From the NCBI GenBank assembly GCA_009760855.2, contig WPIO01000006.1, positions 9,836,001-9,900,000 of the forward strand: a stretch of 64,000 nt of DNA. Reading direction: 5' to 3'. Each line of letters opens with the position of its first letter. Positions within the stretch are counted from its first letter, which is position 1. The DNA is from Cristatella mucedo. Its lineage: Eukaryota; Bryozoa; Phylactolaemata; Cristatellidae. The notes under the pieces were generated by a model, which ran no database searches, was not told the DNA's origin, and saw only the letters and a list, made by a program, of their open reading frames with translations. Positions 1-34,643 of this stretch are shown here, piece after piece. The position numbers and the translations under genes were made by a program.

Positions 1-23064
<23,064 letters not shown>

Positions 23065-23499
23065 GAGGTCTAGTTCGCGTACTGCTTGCTGCTTACAAAC
23101 AAGACCACATTTCGGCCTTGACCTCAAGAAGGCATCACTTGACGCTGTGTGGGCGAAAAATTGTTATACGGCCGCGGCGGCTGGCAGTGGGTAATTTTTT
23201 CACTCTTCTTGTTCTATAAGCTAACTTAATGACACCGCAGTTTAAATAGGACCAAGGTGTTTGGATTAATAAGGCTAGCATGTATTAGCGCTATTACTTT
23301 CGGTACACTTTGCTTCCGGGGTGCTCGCGAGTGTGAACGGCTGACGTAAATGTCGCGAGCACCCGGATGGGGGGGCGGCGGCGGACGAGTGAGACGAGCA
23401 CTTTCAGAGTAACTGAGTTGGTGAATGTAGGTCCGTAGGAAGTGGGAGCATCGGTGCCCAGTGGTGGAGCCAGGGTGCTGGGGTCATTTGCCCTCTCCC
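23065..23499. promoter_or_regulatory. Presumed TBC1D15-like promoter and 5' UTR region
   Basis: Upstream of the proposed start codon the sequence has GC-rich, CpG-containing patches (ggccgcggcggc at about 23171; gggggggcggcggcggacg at about 23370) within AT-rich surroundings. No TATA box is obvious. This is inferred from position only. Confidence 0.35.
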
Positions 23500-25935
23500 C
23501 CTACAGATTCGGCGAATTACCGCAATCCTCTGCATTCCGCTGGAAAGCGAAAGAAATCCTATGAGAGAAATTTTTTTGATTTCGCATGACAGTAAAAACC
23601 GTGACAGGTGTGCTCACAAAAATGCATGACAATTGGCAATGGCGTTCTCGTGCTATACCTGCAATCACCTGCACCAGCCCGGGCACATCCGAAATCCACT
23701 CTAATCCACCGTAAATCGTCATTAACTCGTCAACAATGCACCAATTTAGATTGCATTTAACACCAGACTCAGCTCGAACTGCAATCACACAAGTTTGTGC
23801 CATTTCGCATTCGCGTTCTCAGATAATGCCCTACAATGCACTGCATCTGCCCTGTCCAATGCCGCAGTCCACTGCAATCCGTCGCAAAATAGCTAGAAAT
23901 CGTACATAAAAGCTCTAATTTTGATGGTACGTTACTTTTGTTATCGAATATAGTGCACTCTTACAATAACCTACAATCCCCTCGGGCATTCAAGTGCAAT
24001 GCACTGCGATCGACTGCATTGGTCGGGGCCACTATAGCAACGTACTACCTGCCGCCACAACATTACCGGAAATCGGTTTCTCAAATGTTCGAATTTTGAG
24101 TAAATGTTACAGTTCTATTTTCAAAATGCAAGCAGATGATTGAAACCCATTTCGCACGAAAAATCTCGCGAAATGCATGGCAATCGGCAGCAATGGCTCG
24201 GCTCCGGGCAGCAATCCATTATAATCCTCAAATTCTCTCAACTCACTTGCTGCATGCATTGATGACATCCGCACATGGATGGCAGCGAATTTTCTAAAAA
24301 ATAAATGACAATAAAACTAACTTACTAGTTATGGGCAAACCCTATGTGATTCACAAATTGGAAAGGCTGACGCTCAAAATTGGCTCTGCCAGCATATCTC
24401 CAGTTGAATCAGCTCGAAATCTAGGTGTCATATTCCATAGCGACCTCTCGTTAGACGACCATATCAGCTCCACAGTCAAATCTGCCTATTTTCAGCTTCA
24501 TAACATTTCAAAAATTTGGGCTTGTTTAGATAAGGATACCACGTCCAAGTTGTTCCATGCATTCGTGACATCCCGTCTCGACTTCTGCAACTCACTGCTC
24601 GCTGGCCTACCAGCATGTGCGATCAGGCGATTGCAGCTGGTGCAAAACTCGGCAGCTAGGCTTGTCTGTCGTGAGCGTCGCAGCTGCCATATCAGACCAC
24701 TTCTCGCCGACCTGCACAGGCTACCAGTCAAGCAACGGATCGACTTCAAGGTTCCGTCTTTCACTTTTAGGTCACTTCATTCTTTGGCTCCAGCCTATCT
24801 CTCAGATATACTCCCCCATCAGGCCAAGCATCGTACCACCCGCTTCTCGGATTTCAACAGTCTACAAATACCCTGTACAAACCTCAAATCCTTTGGAGAC
24901 CGTGCATTTAGTTCGTATGCTCCCAAAGCCTGGAACTCCCTCCCGACCTGCGTCAGAACATCCCCTGACCTGACCACATTTAAAAAGAATTTAAAGCACA
25001 CCTATTTAGGACAGCATTTAGTGGGTCCCTATGATTCGTCCTTCACGTGCTTATGCGTCCTGACACTGTGCATGCTGCCACTAACCAAACTTGCATGCTT
25101 ACCCTGTGCATGTCACCCCTAACCATGTTATTCATTTTGTTTGTTTGTCAAGCATGATTTTACTCACCATTCAATTGCATTTCCCTCTGCAGCAAATGTA
25201 CAGCGCCTAGAGAGAGATTGAGTTCTCTGAGGGCGCTTTATCAAGTGCATTATTTTTATTGTTATTAATTCACTACACATCGACCAGAAGTTGGCTTCAT
25301 GAAGCTCCAATTATCATTGCATATATAGTTTTACAATGTTCAACATGAAACAACTTGTTTTCCAAGCTATTGTGCACGTTAATCTTAGGGCGATGCACGA
25401 CAATCAGCAAGAATGGCCGGGGCCAATATAGCAATTCGACCCAAATCAATCGGAATTGGAAGCTCAAAAATTCTGATTGCACATAACATTTCGCTACATT
25501 TTAAGTGCACCCACATTATTTAACCCATGGTGCGCATTCCATTTCAGGCAATGCTGGCAATCGATGACATTAACACGGACAAATACTGCAATCCATTATG
25601 ATCCCTCATAAATAGCGAGAAAGTGGCTGGGCGAAGCTCCATCTTTCGTATGACAGTGCCCTGCATTCAAAGTGCGACCAACCACATCATTTCAACCCAC
25701 TGCACACATAAAATCGCTGGCAGTGCATGGTAATCGACAAAAATACGGTATTCTCATGGTCCATGCTGGATGAAGCTAAAACTTTTATTTGTTTGAAAGG
25801 GCACTACGTTTAGAGAGAGATAACTTCTTTGTAACCTAATGGGCACGTACAATCGATTGCAACAGCTCCGACGAGTGCCGCAATCCCTTTCAATCCATCG
25901 AAGACAATCTGGAAATTGGCTGTGGGGAGATTTCG
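23500..25935 (-). repeat. Degenerate ~170-bp satellite, block 1 (minus orientation)
   Basis: Recurring complements of attgcaatcgattgcatggc-like and tggatttcggtattggcc-like motifs, at roughly 160-175 bp spacing where countable. For example, 25470-25500 is the reverse complement of the motif at 29195-29225 (gtagtgaaatgttatatgca). A family A LINE (24226-25268) splits the block. Confidence 0.7.
24226..25268 (+). mobile_element. LINE family A copy with 263-codon open frame
   Basis: An uninterrupted frame (24331-25122) reads [100 protein letters not shown] and FSSYAPKAWNSLPTCVRTSP. This is the thumb and C-terminal region of an L2/CR1-clade reverse transcriptase. The RT catalytic part is missing (5' truncation near 24226). 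The preserved frame and intact 3' hairpin make it one of the youngest copies here. Confidence 0.9.
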
Positions 25936-26756
25936 GCCATGTTATAAATGCGTATGCACCTTAATTGTCGGGTAGCTCTTCGAAAATCGACATGCTGTGG
26001 TCCTTCACTGCGGCTCTGCTCAACCTTTAGAGCCATATTCAGCTTGTGAGTAGCACGTAGTGTCGGCGATCGAATGCTCTGGATTATTTTGAGATTCGTC
26101 GCCAATGTGAGCACTTTTAAAACGCCCGGCGGCCCAGCGATGACAGAAAAGTGAACTTGCAAGAATAACAAAATATGCAGAAGCAATGCTGACAAGCATA
26201 GTAATGACGGACACACAGGAAAACCACATTTTCCTCAAACCACAGCTTGGTGGTAAAGAATGCGAGTAGTTCGGCTCCATGAGATGTGACGTCGAGTGAG
26301 TTTAATTCGAGAAGAAATAACACATTCGCATGCACCCCTCAAAGGAAGCGCATGAACATAGTGCGGTAGTCCATGTCACTGATTGCTTAGTTGTTTTGAT
26401 TATCGCGCCAAGAAAGATGGTCGTAATAGCTTACTATCACAGCCGAGTGCTACACGTATCAAGGTTGCTATTTGTTGGCTTCCAGCCTAAATTAACCCCT
26501 GCCTGAGATCCTTTTTTGCAGAACAAGTATACCTTTTGATAGCGGAAATAAAAAAAAATAGTGCTAACGTTATTCACGTGAACGAGCCAATCTGAAGCCG
26601 AATCCATGTTCTGTCTCTAATCACTTTCTGCAGACTATGAGTCGCTGGTCAGTTTTTGGATTGCGGATATCAAAGATTTCAACGGAAGTGCCAAGTTCTC
26701 CCGTAGTACGATATCAACCAACACACACATTGCCTACGCGGTAAATCGTGGGCATC
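25936..26756. other. Intergenic spacer between the satellite blocks; nothing recognised
   Basis: ORFs on the minus strand (25890-26335) have no family pattern. No repeat identified. Confidence 0.4.
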
Positions 26757-26907
26757 CGTGCTAACCATGTTATTCATGATGTTTATGAAGCAAGATATTA
26801 CTCACCATTCAATCGCGTTTCCCTATGCAGCAAATGCAAAGCGCCTAGAGAGAGATTGAGTTCTCTGAGGGCACTTTATCAAGTGCATTATTATTATTCT
26901 TATTATA
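26757..26907 (+). mobile_element. LINE family A 3' end only
   Basis: gtgctaaccatgttattcat, then the 3' hairpin and a (TTA)n tail; no coding part. Confidence 0.8.
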
Positions 26908-27459
26908 TATTCTTGGCGATCCGTATCTTGTAAGATGAATTGAGCTCGTACAACGTTGGACTAGAAAATTTTAATTAAGCGGAATGCTATCATCTAGGTA
27001 AGCTGTGCCTTGCCATTAATTGATTTTAATTGCATTCACACTTTGCCGTACCAGCCATGGACCTCTTGCCGCATTCCTAATCATCTCAGCAGATGCCAAA
27101 CATTGTGAAGCCCTCCAACGGTAAGGCTAAATGATATGCGGAAAATGACCTACAACCCAGATAGAGAGTCACTTGGACCAATTCGTGTTTCTACTGCAGG
27201 CATATAGCCAATCCCATACCTTCTTAATACATGGAACGTGCTCACTTTGTCAGGTTGTACTATCCCAATTTTTGTTAGACTCATAAGATATCTGCCTATT
27301 TAGTAGAACGAAACTTCAGCTGGAGCGAGCCAGAAGGCGCCCCTAGGTTTTGAGGCCCATTTCTATAACGACTTACTTGCTATAGACTGTAAGATTTGGT
27401 CTGGACAAATTAAAGACAGTTTAGAGCTATAGGCAATCAAAAGTTGTAAAGGTAAATCT
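26908..27459. other. Intergenic; nothing recognised
   Basis: No repeat or gene pattern seen. Confidence 0.4.
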
Positions 27460-28252
27460 CTGGTCGTTTTGTGGTGGACTGGAGTGGATTATGGAATTGG
27501 CCAAGCCGATTGTGAGTGATTGCAGTGCATGTCAAAAATGCTCACGCACAATCACATGAAATATTTGTCGGTAAACCTAAAAACGTGCAGTGCAACATGC
27601 AGCTAGAAATTAACCTTCGCCTGTCCGGTTTGTGGTAATTTGTTGGTGGCTTCAGGCGGACTGAAGTTGCCTTGCATTTAATAATGGCCCGGACCTGTAC
27701 AGCCCATTCACAGACAAAGGTAATGCCCGAAAACTTGAAAATAGGTCGCCGATCTCAATCGTGTTGTTTTGCAGTATGACTTTAAGTTTTTATCTACAGC
27801 TAGGCGATTTCTGGGGAGTTTGTGGTGGATAAGAGTGGGTAGTCGTGTTTGTAGGGGCCACTGCATTCCAATGGTGTGCACTCACCAAGAAAAACCATGC
27901 ACATACTAGACTATGCTGCGAGCTCTCTTTAAAACGAGTGCCATGAAATGGGAAATCCAATTTGGAGTTCCGAACAGTCAATTTTTTGACGATTTGAGAT
28001 AGATTTATAGCGGATTTTGGCATTAACCTGAGTCATTGCAATCAATCGCTTTGGATTGTCCAACAATTAGCATGCGAGATCACCTGACAATATTTGGATT
28101 TACTTTTAAAGGGTGCAAAGTCATATGCAATAATAATTGGGACTTCGAATGACCTTAATTGTGATCGATTCGCCAAGGATCGCAGTAGCGTATCGGCGTG
28201 CGCCACAGCAGTTGATTGCAATGCAGTGTCGAAAACGGGCACGCATAATGCA

Positions 28253-28342
28253 TATCACTTTGCAGCAAATGTAAAGCGCCTAGAAAGAGATTAAGTTCTC
28301 TGAGGGCGCTTTATCAAGTGCAATATTATTATTATTATTACT
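28253..28342 (+). mobile_element. LINE family A 3' end only, nested in satellite
   Basis: Starts catatcactttgcagcaaat, then the hairpin and (TTA)n. Satellite sequence lies on both sides. Confidence 0.8.
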
Positions 28343-28659
28343 AATGAAGTTTCTGGGGTGCACCCGAAAAAAGTATATAGCAACACAAAATCTAAATGAA
28401 AGCATCGCCCAGCCACTTTCTATCTAGTTGTAATGAATGGAGCGAAGTATTTTCGCGGGTGGTTGCCGGCGATTGCCATGCATTACTCGAGATTAAACAC
28501 GGATACTGGGTGAAAATTACGCGATCGTCTAGTGAAATGTTACGTGCAATGAGTATTAGAGATTCGCTCAAGCAGCCAATTTCTGGTCGATTTGCCAGGA
28601 ATTGTGCTTTTTGCTAGTGCCATTGCTGCAGATTGCCATGTATGGCCATAGATTCTAGG

Positions 28660-29105
28660 TGCACCCTAGTGTAGGCGGAGCCACCGAGATTCGATATGTC
28701 AGGCTGGGCGCTGCCTTGCCCCAGAAGGGCAAAGCCCAGGGGTCAGCTCCCAGAGGCCGGAGGACCGGAACTTGGGACGGGGTACTCGCTCTCTTTCGGC
28801 GGGAGTTCTCGACGGTGGCGTGCGCCCGCTCCGTCTATCCCAGAGTACTCAGCTAGCCGAGTCTTAGACGGCGTATGCTTGTACTGGTGGGACAGAGTCC
28901 TGCGATGGTGTGACTGTGGAAGCCGACTGAGAAACTAGCACGTGTGTTCTCGCTTGTGGCCTGGAGTTTACCTTGTATAGGACCTTCCCCCGTAGATTTG
29001 TTTTGTTCCCCCTTTGTATAGCCCATGCGTGTGTATTATATAAAGTGTTGTGTACCCGGTCGATCAACCGCGAATCGCTGTTTCTCGAGGTGCGAAATGA
29101 GTTGA
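28660..29105 (+). mobile_element. Candidate solo LTR (Ty3/gypsy-like) inserted in satellite
   Basis: A GC-rich block sharply different from the AT-rich satellite around it. It contains tattatataaag (TATA-like, about 29034-29046) and is followed at about 29111 by tggtgaccat, which resembles the primer-binding-site context of many metazoan gypsy elements. Possible 5' starts are tgtaggcgg (28672) and tgtcaggctg (28697). No clear CA terminus or target duplication was found. Confidence 0.35.
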
Positions 29106-29445
29106 ATTGTTGGTGACCATCGATTTCCGAGCGTTGCCTGAGACTAAACATGCATAATGCATTGCAGTACTGAGGGCTCACTTGAAACGTAGTGAAATGT
29201 TATATGCAATAAGAATGGGGTTTCCAATTCCGACCGAATTTCGTTGAACTGCGGTATTGGCCCCCTGCCGTTGCTGATAATTATCGTGAATTACCAGACG
29301 ATGAACGTGCATAATAGCGTTTAAATTAATTCTTTTTGCTGCGAACACGGTAAAGTAATATTTGCAATGACAACTAGAGCTGTGCGAAGCCAACTTCTAG
29401 TTGATTTGTGGTATATTGTAGTGGGTTTCGGCTTTTTTTGCTAGC

Positions 29446-29602
29446 TGATTTAACAGCCTCTTTTTGTATAGCGACAAAAGAGCCTTTACGGCTATCACCA
29501 CCGCTTGCAATGGTGATATAGGATCGCCCACCGCAGGATTTGAACCCAGGACCTTGGGGCCGAGGTCATGAAAAGCAACCACCTTACTTAGTGAGCCATT
29601 AC
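29446..29602 (-). mobile_element. SINE-B (tRNA-derived), minus orientation
   Basis: Left end agctgatttaacagcctctt, then agcctttacggctatcacca, gatcgcccaccgcaggattt, gaacccaggacc (B box complement) and accttacttagtgagcc (A box complement). Confidence 0.8.
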
Positions 29603-30777
29603 TTTGAGCCAAGCCATTGCTGTCGATTGCCATGCCTTTTGAGCAAGATTTCACGTACGAAACGGGTTTCAATTATCTGCTTGCACTTTACAAAAATAGA
29701 GCTGTAGTATGTATTCATCTGCTTGCACTTTAGAAATAGAACTGTAATACGTGTTCAAAATTGGAACATTGAGAAACCGATTTCTGGGAATGCTGTTGCG
29801 GATGGTAATACGTTGCTGTTTTAGTCCCGACCAATGTGGTCAATTGCACTGCGTTGCATGTGAATGCCCGGGGAAATTGCAGAGGACTGTGAGACCACAC
29901 TACAAACGAAAGAGCAATATGCAATCGTAATTAGAGCTTCTACTTCGCGCTTTCTGATCCTTTTTTTCGGTGGATTTCGGTATGAGAGCGGGCCATTGCA
30001 ATCGGTTGCATGGCCATTGTCTGAGAACGCAAATTTTTACTCAGCGGCGAGAATTTTTGTGGGTTCACTTTAAGCCGAATCTAGTTTTATACACAATGCA
30101 AACTGAAGCTTCGCGTTGACGATTTCATGACGTGCAGTTAATTAAAGTGGATTGGGTTATTTGCCCAGGCCATTTCGAACGATTGCCATGCATTGCCAGA
30201 TTTCGTAGATTCACAATGGCTTGACTTTACGTGGGCATGCACTTCACACAGTTCGCTTTAATATGCAATAACAAGGGCAGCTCGGCAAAACAATTTCAAG
30301 TCGTTCTACGGTGGATTACAGTGAATTTCGGTGTTTCCCAGGCCGTTGCAGTCGATTGCAGCATATTGCACGAGAACGCCATGCCAATGCAATCAAAATT
30401 TTGTGAGTACACTTGTCACAGAGTGTACAGTCATATGCAATCAAAAAAGCTTTTCGCATGGGATTTCTTTTGCTTTGCAGTGGATTTCGGGAGCAGAAGG
30501 GCGTGAAATTTTGTGAGCACACTTGAAATATGGCGTAGCTTTATATTCCAAACCAGTTACAGCTTAGTGCAGCCAATTTTCGGTGCGTTTGAGGTGGTTT
30601 TATGTGGATTTCGGTACTGGCCTCCATCTTTGCAGCACATTTGCACGGGATGGCTTGAGTGCAATGACATGAAATTTGGTGGGTAATTAGAATCGCCGGT
30701 TTAATACAATATTCACTCAAAATTTGGGGCGAACGCCGCCGATTTCCGATCAATTTGAGCCTAATTAGAGTGGATTT

Positions 30778-31035
30778 CGGTAATTCGTTAGCTCAATAAA
30801 TAGAGACTGGGCAGTTGGGGTCACTGCTTCTATCTCCACCTGCGATCACATAGTGCAGTTTTCCCATGGGCAACAGCCTGTTAGTAAGGTGCGTGCGACT
30901 TACGAACCAGGTCGTGGATTCGTACAAAGGAGCCTTAATCTTGCTTGCATCGCCTGCTTTGAACAGGATGACTAAGGCCGCTAAGGGCACTTCTGGCGCT
31001 ATAAATTCAAGCTGCAGAATCAGCTGATCTGTTCT
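30778..31035 (+). mobile_element. Diverged SINE-B-like copy
   Basis: An A-box-like agtaaggtgcgtgcgac, a B-box-like gtcgtggattcgtac, then ctaaggccgctaagggcact, ggcgctataaattcaagctg and atcagctgatct follow the SINE-B order in plus orientation. Similarity is low. Confidence 0.4.
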
Positions 31036-31409
31036 GGACTTTCGGCACATCACTGCCCTCGGGATGATCAGATAATACTAGTTAACAGATTTCTATATAT
31101 TTTTTATCCTTTGAGTACTCAAGTGTGTTTTCGCAATCTCATATGCCTAAAATAAATAGAAAATACCTATTATTCCACAAAACCTTGCTTCAATGGTCAC
31201 TGCAGATATTTTAAGATTGTTCGATTGTCTCGTTTTGCCGTTGTTGTAAGTTGTATCGATAGAAGTGACGGTAGATGTGCCAAATTGAGCATACCAAAGA
31301 TGCCCCCGGGGATGGCCCGACTAGGCAACATCCAGCGCCATCGTCGGACTTATTTCTACTAACCGGAGGCCCAGAGGGTCTTGTTGTATGCTTTTGCGTG
31401 CTCGTTTAA

Positions 31410-31530
31410 GTATTACACATTGCATGTCTTTAGCCCTCGGTATTTGCTTCGCTTGCACCGAGTTTCAAAGTGCACGGATGACGATTTGATTCTCTTAGGG
31501 CACTCGGCAAACAACTTATTATTATTACTT
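31410..31530 (+). mobile_element. LINE 3' end, unclassified, with (TTA)n
   Basis: gcaccgagtttcaaagtgca ... gattctcttagggcactcgg ... ttattattatt has the hairpin-plus-TTA layout of the LINE 3' ends but a different sequence. Confidence 0.45.
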
Positions 31531-31949
31531 CTTCCACATTTATAGGACTAATCACAGATGCTTTCACCTCCACCATTGTCGCCAAAAAGTTCGACAGCAT
31601 CGCCACCGACTCAATCGAATTCTTTAGGATTCTTTAGTATTGGATACGCAGCTGCCATCGCTACCTTAGGAGATGAGCTTTCAGAGGAGCTTTCATCTTG
31701 TGCTATTCAGAAGATGCTCATTCGAACTCTCCCACGTTTAAGTAACCTTCGAGCGTGCCTGCTTCGGGAGTACATCTAAAATTTAATTTAACTCCTGAGT
31801 AACATTTTTTCAGGGCTGGAACTCCATGCCAAAGGCACAATAGCCGAAACCCTTAGCAAGCCTAAAGATGTTTACCCCTCCCTTTTTAGGTAGTTCGAAG
31901 CTGCAAAGCTTTGGCAGGCCTCCTAGAGCTACATAACAAGTTATAACAA
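31531..31949. other. Intergenic; nothing recognised
   Basis: A 73-codon ORF (31558-31779, rich in S and P) has no family pattern. Confidence 0.35.
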
Positions 31950-32925
31950 TAGGTTAGTTGTATTGTACCCTAAGAGAGCTCAATCCACATGCTTTACAAC
32001 TAGCTACAGGAGAACCGGTACCAAGGGTTAGTGTCATGCATGGTTTCAAGCATGCAAAAGGAAACAAGTTTCTCGCTTAGGCAAGCATGCTAAAGCAAAC
32101 ATGAAGACACTCATGGCCATCGGTTAGTTAGACCTATGGCTACTAAGATGCATTAAATCATGCACGGGTACAAAAGCAAAGCACACCGGAACCAAAAAAA
32201 GTTCACAGGGATGAAGACAGATTCACATGCTTCTTGAGCCGAGACTTGAAGGATGCAAGGTTATTTCAGGTAGTGACCATATCTGCAAGCAAGTTCCAGA
32301 CTTTTGGTAAACACGAGCTGATGGATCATTCCCAAATTTTTTTTTATAGAGAAGGACGGCAAGAAGTCTAGACGCTGACGAGCAGGTGGTGCGAGAGCAT
32401 ACTGGAGGAGCAAGGAGGCTGGGCAAATAGGCTGGTACTATCGAGAAAAGTGACCTGTAAGTCAGTCAGAGGAATTAAAATTGGTTCGACACTTAATAGG
32501 AAGCCAGTGAAGCTCAAAAAAGTTGTGTAATGCGGCAGCTGTGCCGTTGCCGACATACGAAACAAGTAGCTGGGTTTGCACCAGTTGCAGACATTAAGGG
32601 CAAAGACCGAGGTTCTTGAATAAATATTGCAACAATCTAGACGAGATATCACAAACGCACGATCTAGTTTGGCTATCGCACTCTTAGTAGTATCTTATCG
32701 TATCTTAGTAGGCCATGATTTCTGCAATGTTTCCTAACTTAAAGTAGGCCGACTTTACAGTGGAGAACATGTGCTCATCCAGTAACCAATCGTTTTGGAA
32801 TAGTACGCCTAGATAACCGGTAGAAGCCACTTGCTCCTTATGCATCTGCTTTATGGTTGGTTGACACGATCTGTTGATGAGTGACGATTTGTCAGCTCTA
32901 AGCATGGTACCTTGTAGCAGTCAAC
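31950..32925 (-). mobile_element. LINE family D fragment
   Basis: On the minus strand TGYLGVLFQNDWLLDEHMFS, STVKSAYFKLGNIAEI and ISRLDCCN are C-terminal LINE motifs (compare [20 protein letters not shown] in family A). The 3' part ends near ccctaagagagctcaatcca. It has many frameshifts. Confidence 0.7.
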
Positions 32926-33220
32926 CTGTTTCGTAGATACTTCTGTTTAGCAATCTACATCACATTACATTCACTCCCCAGTAGTCTCAGATGGCCGGTC
33001 CACGGTAGTAGGCTGTATGTCTCCAGTTTTCGAATATTCTTTCGAACCCATACGCAAAATTCCGAATCTCGGCATTTTAATGACCCCAAAAGCCATACTC
33101 ATGTAAGGAAGTAGCAGGTTTGTGGTGAAGGCGGAAAGTGACACATTCAAGGCATGGCACACACTTAAATTTCGGGGTCAGAGTCTCATCATAAGTAAAA
33201 ATAATTCACTATACGCCAAG

Positions 33221-33352
33221 CTGGTTTGGTCCAGCGGTTAAGGTGCTCGCCCCGACCAAGGTCTGGCTGAGGTAGTGGGCTCGAGTCCCGTGGCATATGT
33301 GAAGCACCTGAATAGAGATTAAGTTCTCCTGGGGCGCTATAAAATGAATTAT
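33221..33352 (+). mobile_element. SINE-A, best preserved copy
   Basis: tggtccagcggttaagg (A box) at 33232, ggctcgagtcccg (B box) at about 33278, then aagcacctgaatagagatta, agttctcctggggcgctata and aaatgaattatat. The tail parallels the family A LINE 3' hairpin. Confidence 0.85.
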
Positions 33353-34460
33353 ATATCGTGGCTGCTAAAACCATATAACGCACCTCAACACAATCTGGAA
33401 TCACTTCAAACAACGCCTTGTTTTGACGATCGCTATTTCCAGTCTCATAATAAAGTAATAGGTTACTAATCATTTTTAGCAACAAACACGATGTAGCTGT
33501 CACTTGTATGTGCCAGTAAGGGGTTGATAATAGGAATGAAGCATATAATACTCGTGTAGCACACATATTCTAAAGGGCTATACTGGCCAAAATAGAGTCA
33601 AATAAGAGTGGGCTCTCACTTTTAACCGTTTGCATCACTCCGATGTAATTTAATAAGGGATTTTTTTTAAAGTTCCAAGCTACTCAGCAAGTGGCACTAC
33701 AGGGAAAGGCTGCAATCTAAGCAAAAGTACGACCATGAGCATTCGTTAGGAAGACTGAACCTTCTCGATTGACATTCTTGGGCGAAACGATAAACCTGCA
33801 TTTGCCTGTAATTTTAATGACTTCAGGTATAGCAAGCATTGTGTCATCTTTAATGGCAACAATATAACCATGTTTCATTCAACCACAACCAATATGACAC
33901 CATGTTGGCTGAAAGGCTCCTTGATTGTAGCCACACAGGCCTCTCTCTGCTTTTAAACGGTCTCACCCAATGGGATGTATAGAATGAGATTAGAATAACG
34001 ACACCATGCTCCTATTAGGACACAGAGCTGACATCAGATGGCAAAGTAAAACAAGAACAATAATGATAAGGCAGCTACAAGAAAGCTGACCAAACATCGA
34101 TATATAAAATACATAAGAAAAACAGAGCTGCTGCTGCCCACAGCACCAAGTATCGCGCCGCTTTCGTGTTCATACTACCCGGAATCGACCGTTACCAGGG
34201 CTACAGGTAAGCTCATGGACAAGTAGTAAAATAAACAAAACAGCATCCGCTGCCCGGTGTCTTGGCAGCAATGCATGCTGAGTTTAAGAAGCATCGGTCT
34301 AGAAAGAGGAAGACCTCATTCTGGTCAGCTAGACGGCACAAAAAAGAGAATACCTTCGGTAAAATTGGCTCAATAGAAAGAAAGGCGCTCAAGGGCTGGC
34401 AGCCATAGAAATCGAGAGATGCCGGCCGGGTTCTCAGGTGTTCACGACAATCATACACGA
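33353..34460. other. Region downstream of C1GALT1: possible 3' UTR, otherwise nothing
   Basis: Immediately after the C1GALT1 stop (lower coordinates) there is no repeat. Part of 33800-34460 may be 3' UTR. Confidence 0.35.
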
Positions 34461-34643
34461 TTAAGGCAGCAGTGCCGATATGTTATGAGTCTTTAGCTCA
34501 TAGTAATCATCCAGACGAGGATGTGGCGACTGCCTGCTGAGACCATACGCTTTCAGGTTGTAAGTGAAGTACTCCAAGTTGATCATATCCTGAGGATTTA
34601 CATAGTGGAATGTAACAGGGTATTCGCTAATATGGCTGATTCC
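34461..34643 (-). CDS. C1GALT1: C1GALT1 exon 5 (C-terminus and stop)
   Basis: Acceptor TTTCGTTTCAG (phase 0), then [20 protein letters not shown], then [18 protein letters not shown] and a polar tail ending ISALLP, then TAA at 34463-34461. The block [17 protein letters not shown] matches VSFHYVDxxxMYxLEYLVYHLRPYG of vertebrate C1GALT1. No strong AATAAA was seen just downstream on this strand; ATTAAA variants occur at 33850-33855 and near 33813. Confidence 0.93.
   Translation of the reverse strand, partial: GISHISEYPVTFHYVNPQDMINLEYFTYNLKAYGLSRQSPHPRLDDYYELKTHNISALLP

Larger units (their letters stand above)
27460..30770 (+). repeat. Degenerate ~170-bp satellite, block 2 (plus orientation)
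   Basis: The core attgc(a)atcgattgc(c)atgcattg recurs near 28035, 28210, 28462, 28620, 29615, 29996, 30170 and 30342. Neighbouring copies are 158-175 bp apart. Other shared blocks are ggtggatttcggtattggcc, aattttgtgagcacactt and tatgcaataagaagagcttc-like motifs. The block is interrupted by a LINE tail, an LTR-like insertion and a SINE-B. Confidence 0.75.

Noticed and set aside
24331-25122. 263-codon ORF as a host gene
   Set aside because: Its motifs (LGVIFHSDLSLDDHI, AYLSDIL, SYAPKAWNSLP) are those of a non-LTR retrotransposon, and it is followed directly by the LINE 3' UTR and TTA tail.
23500-30770. CRISPR-like regular repeats
   Set aside because: Units are ~170 bp, highly diverged and without spacers; the genome is eukaryotic. 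It fits an old satellite.
33221-33300. Functional tRNA gene
   Set aside because: A and B boxes are present but the cloverleaf arms cannot be completed, and the same unit recurs several times with a LINE-like tail; it is a SINE.
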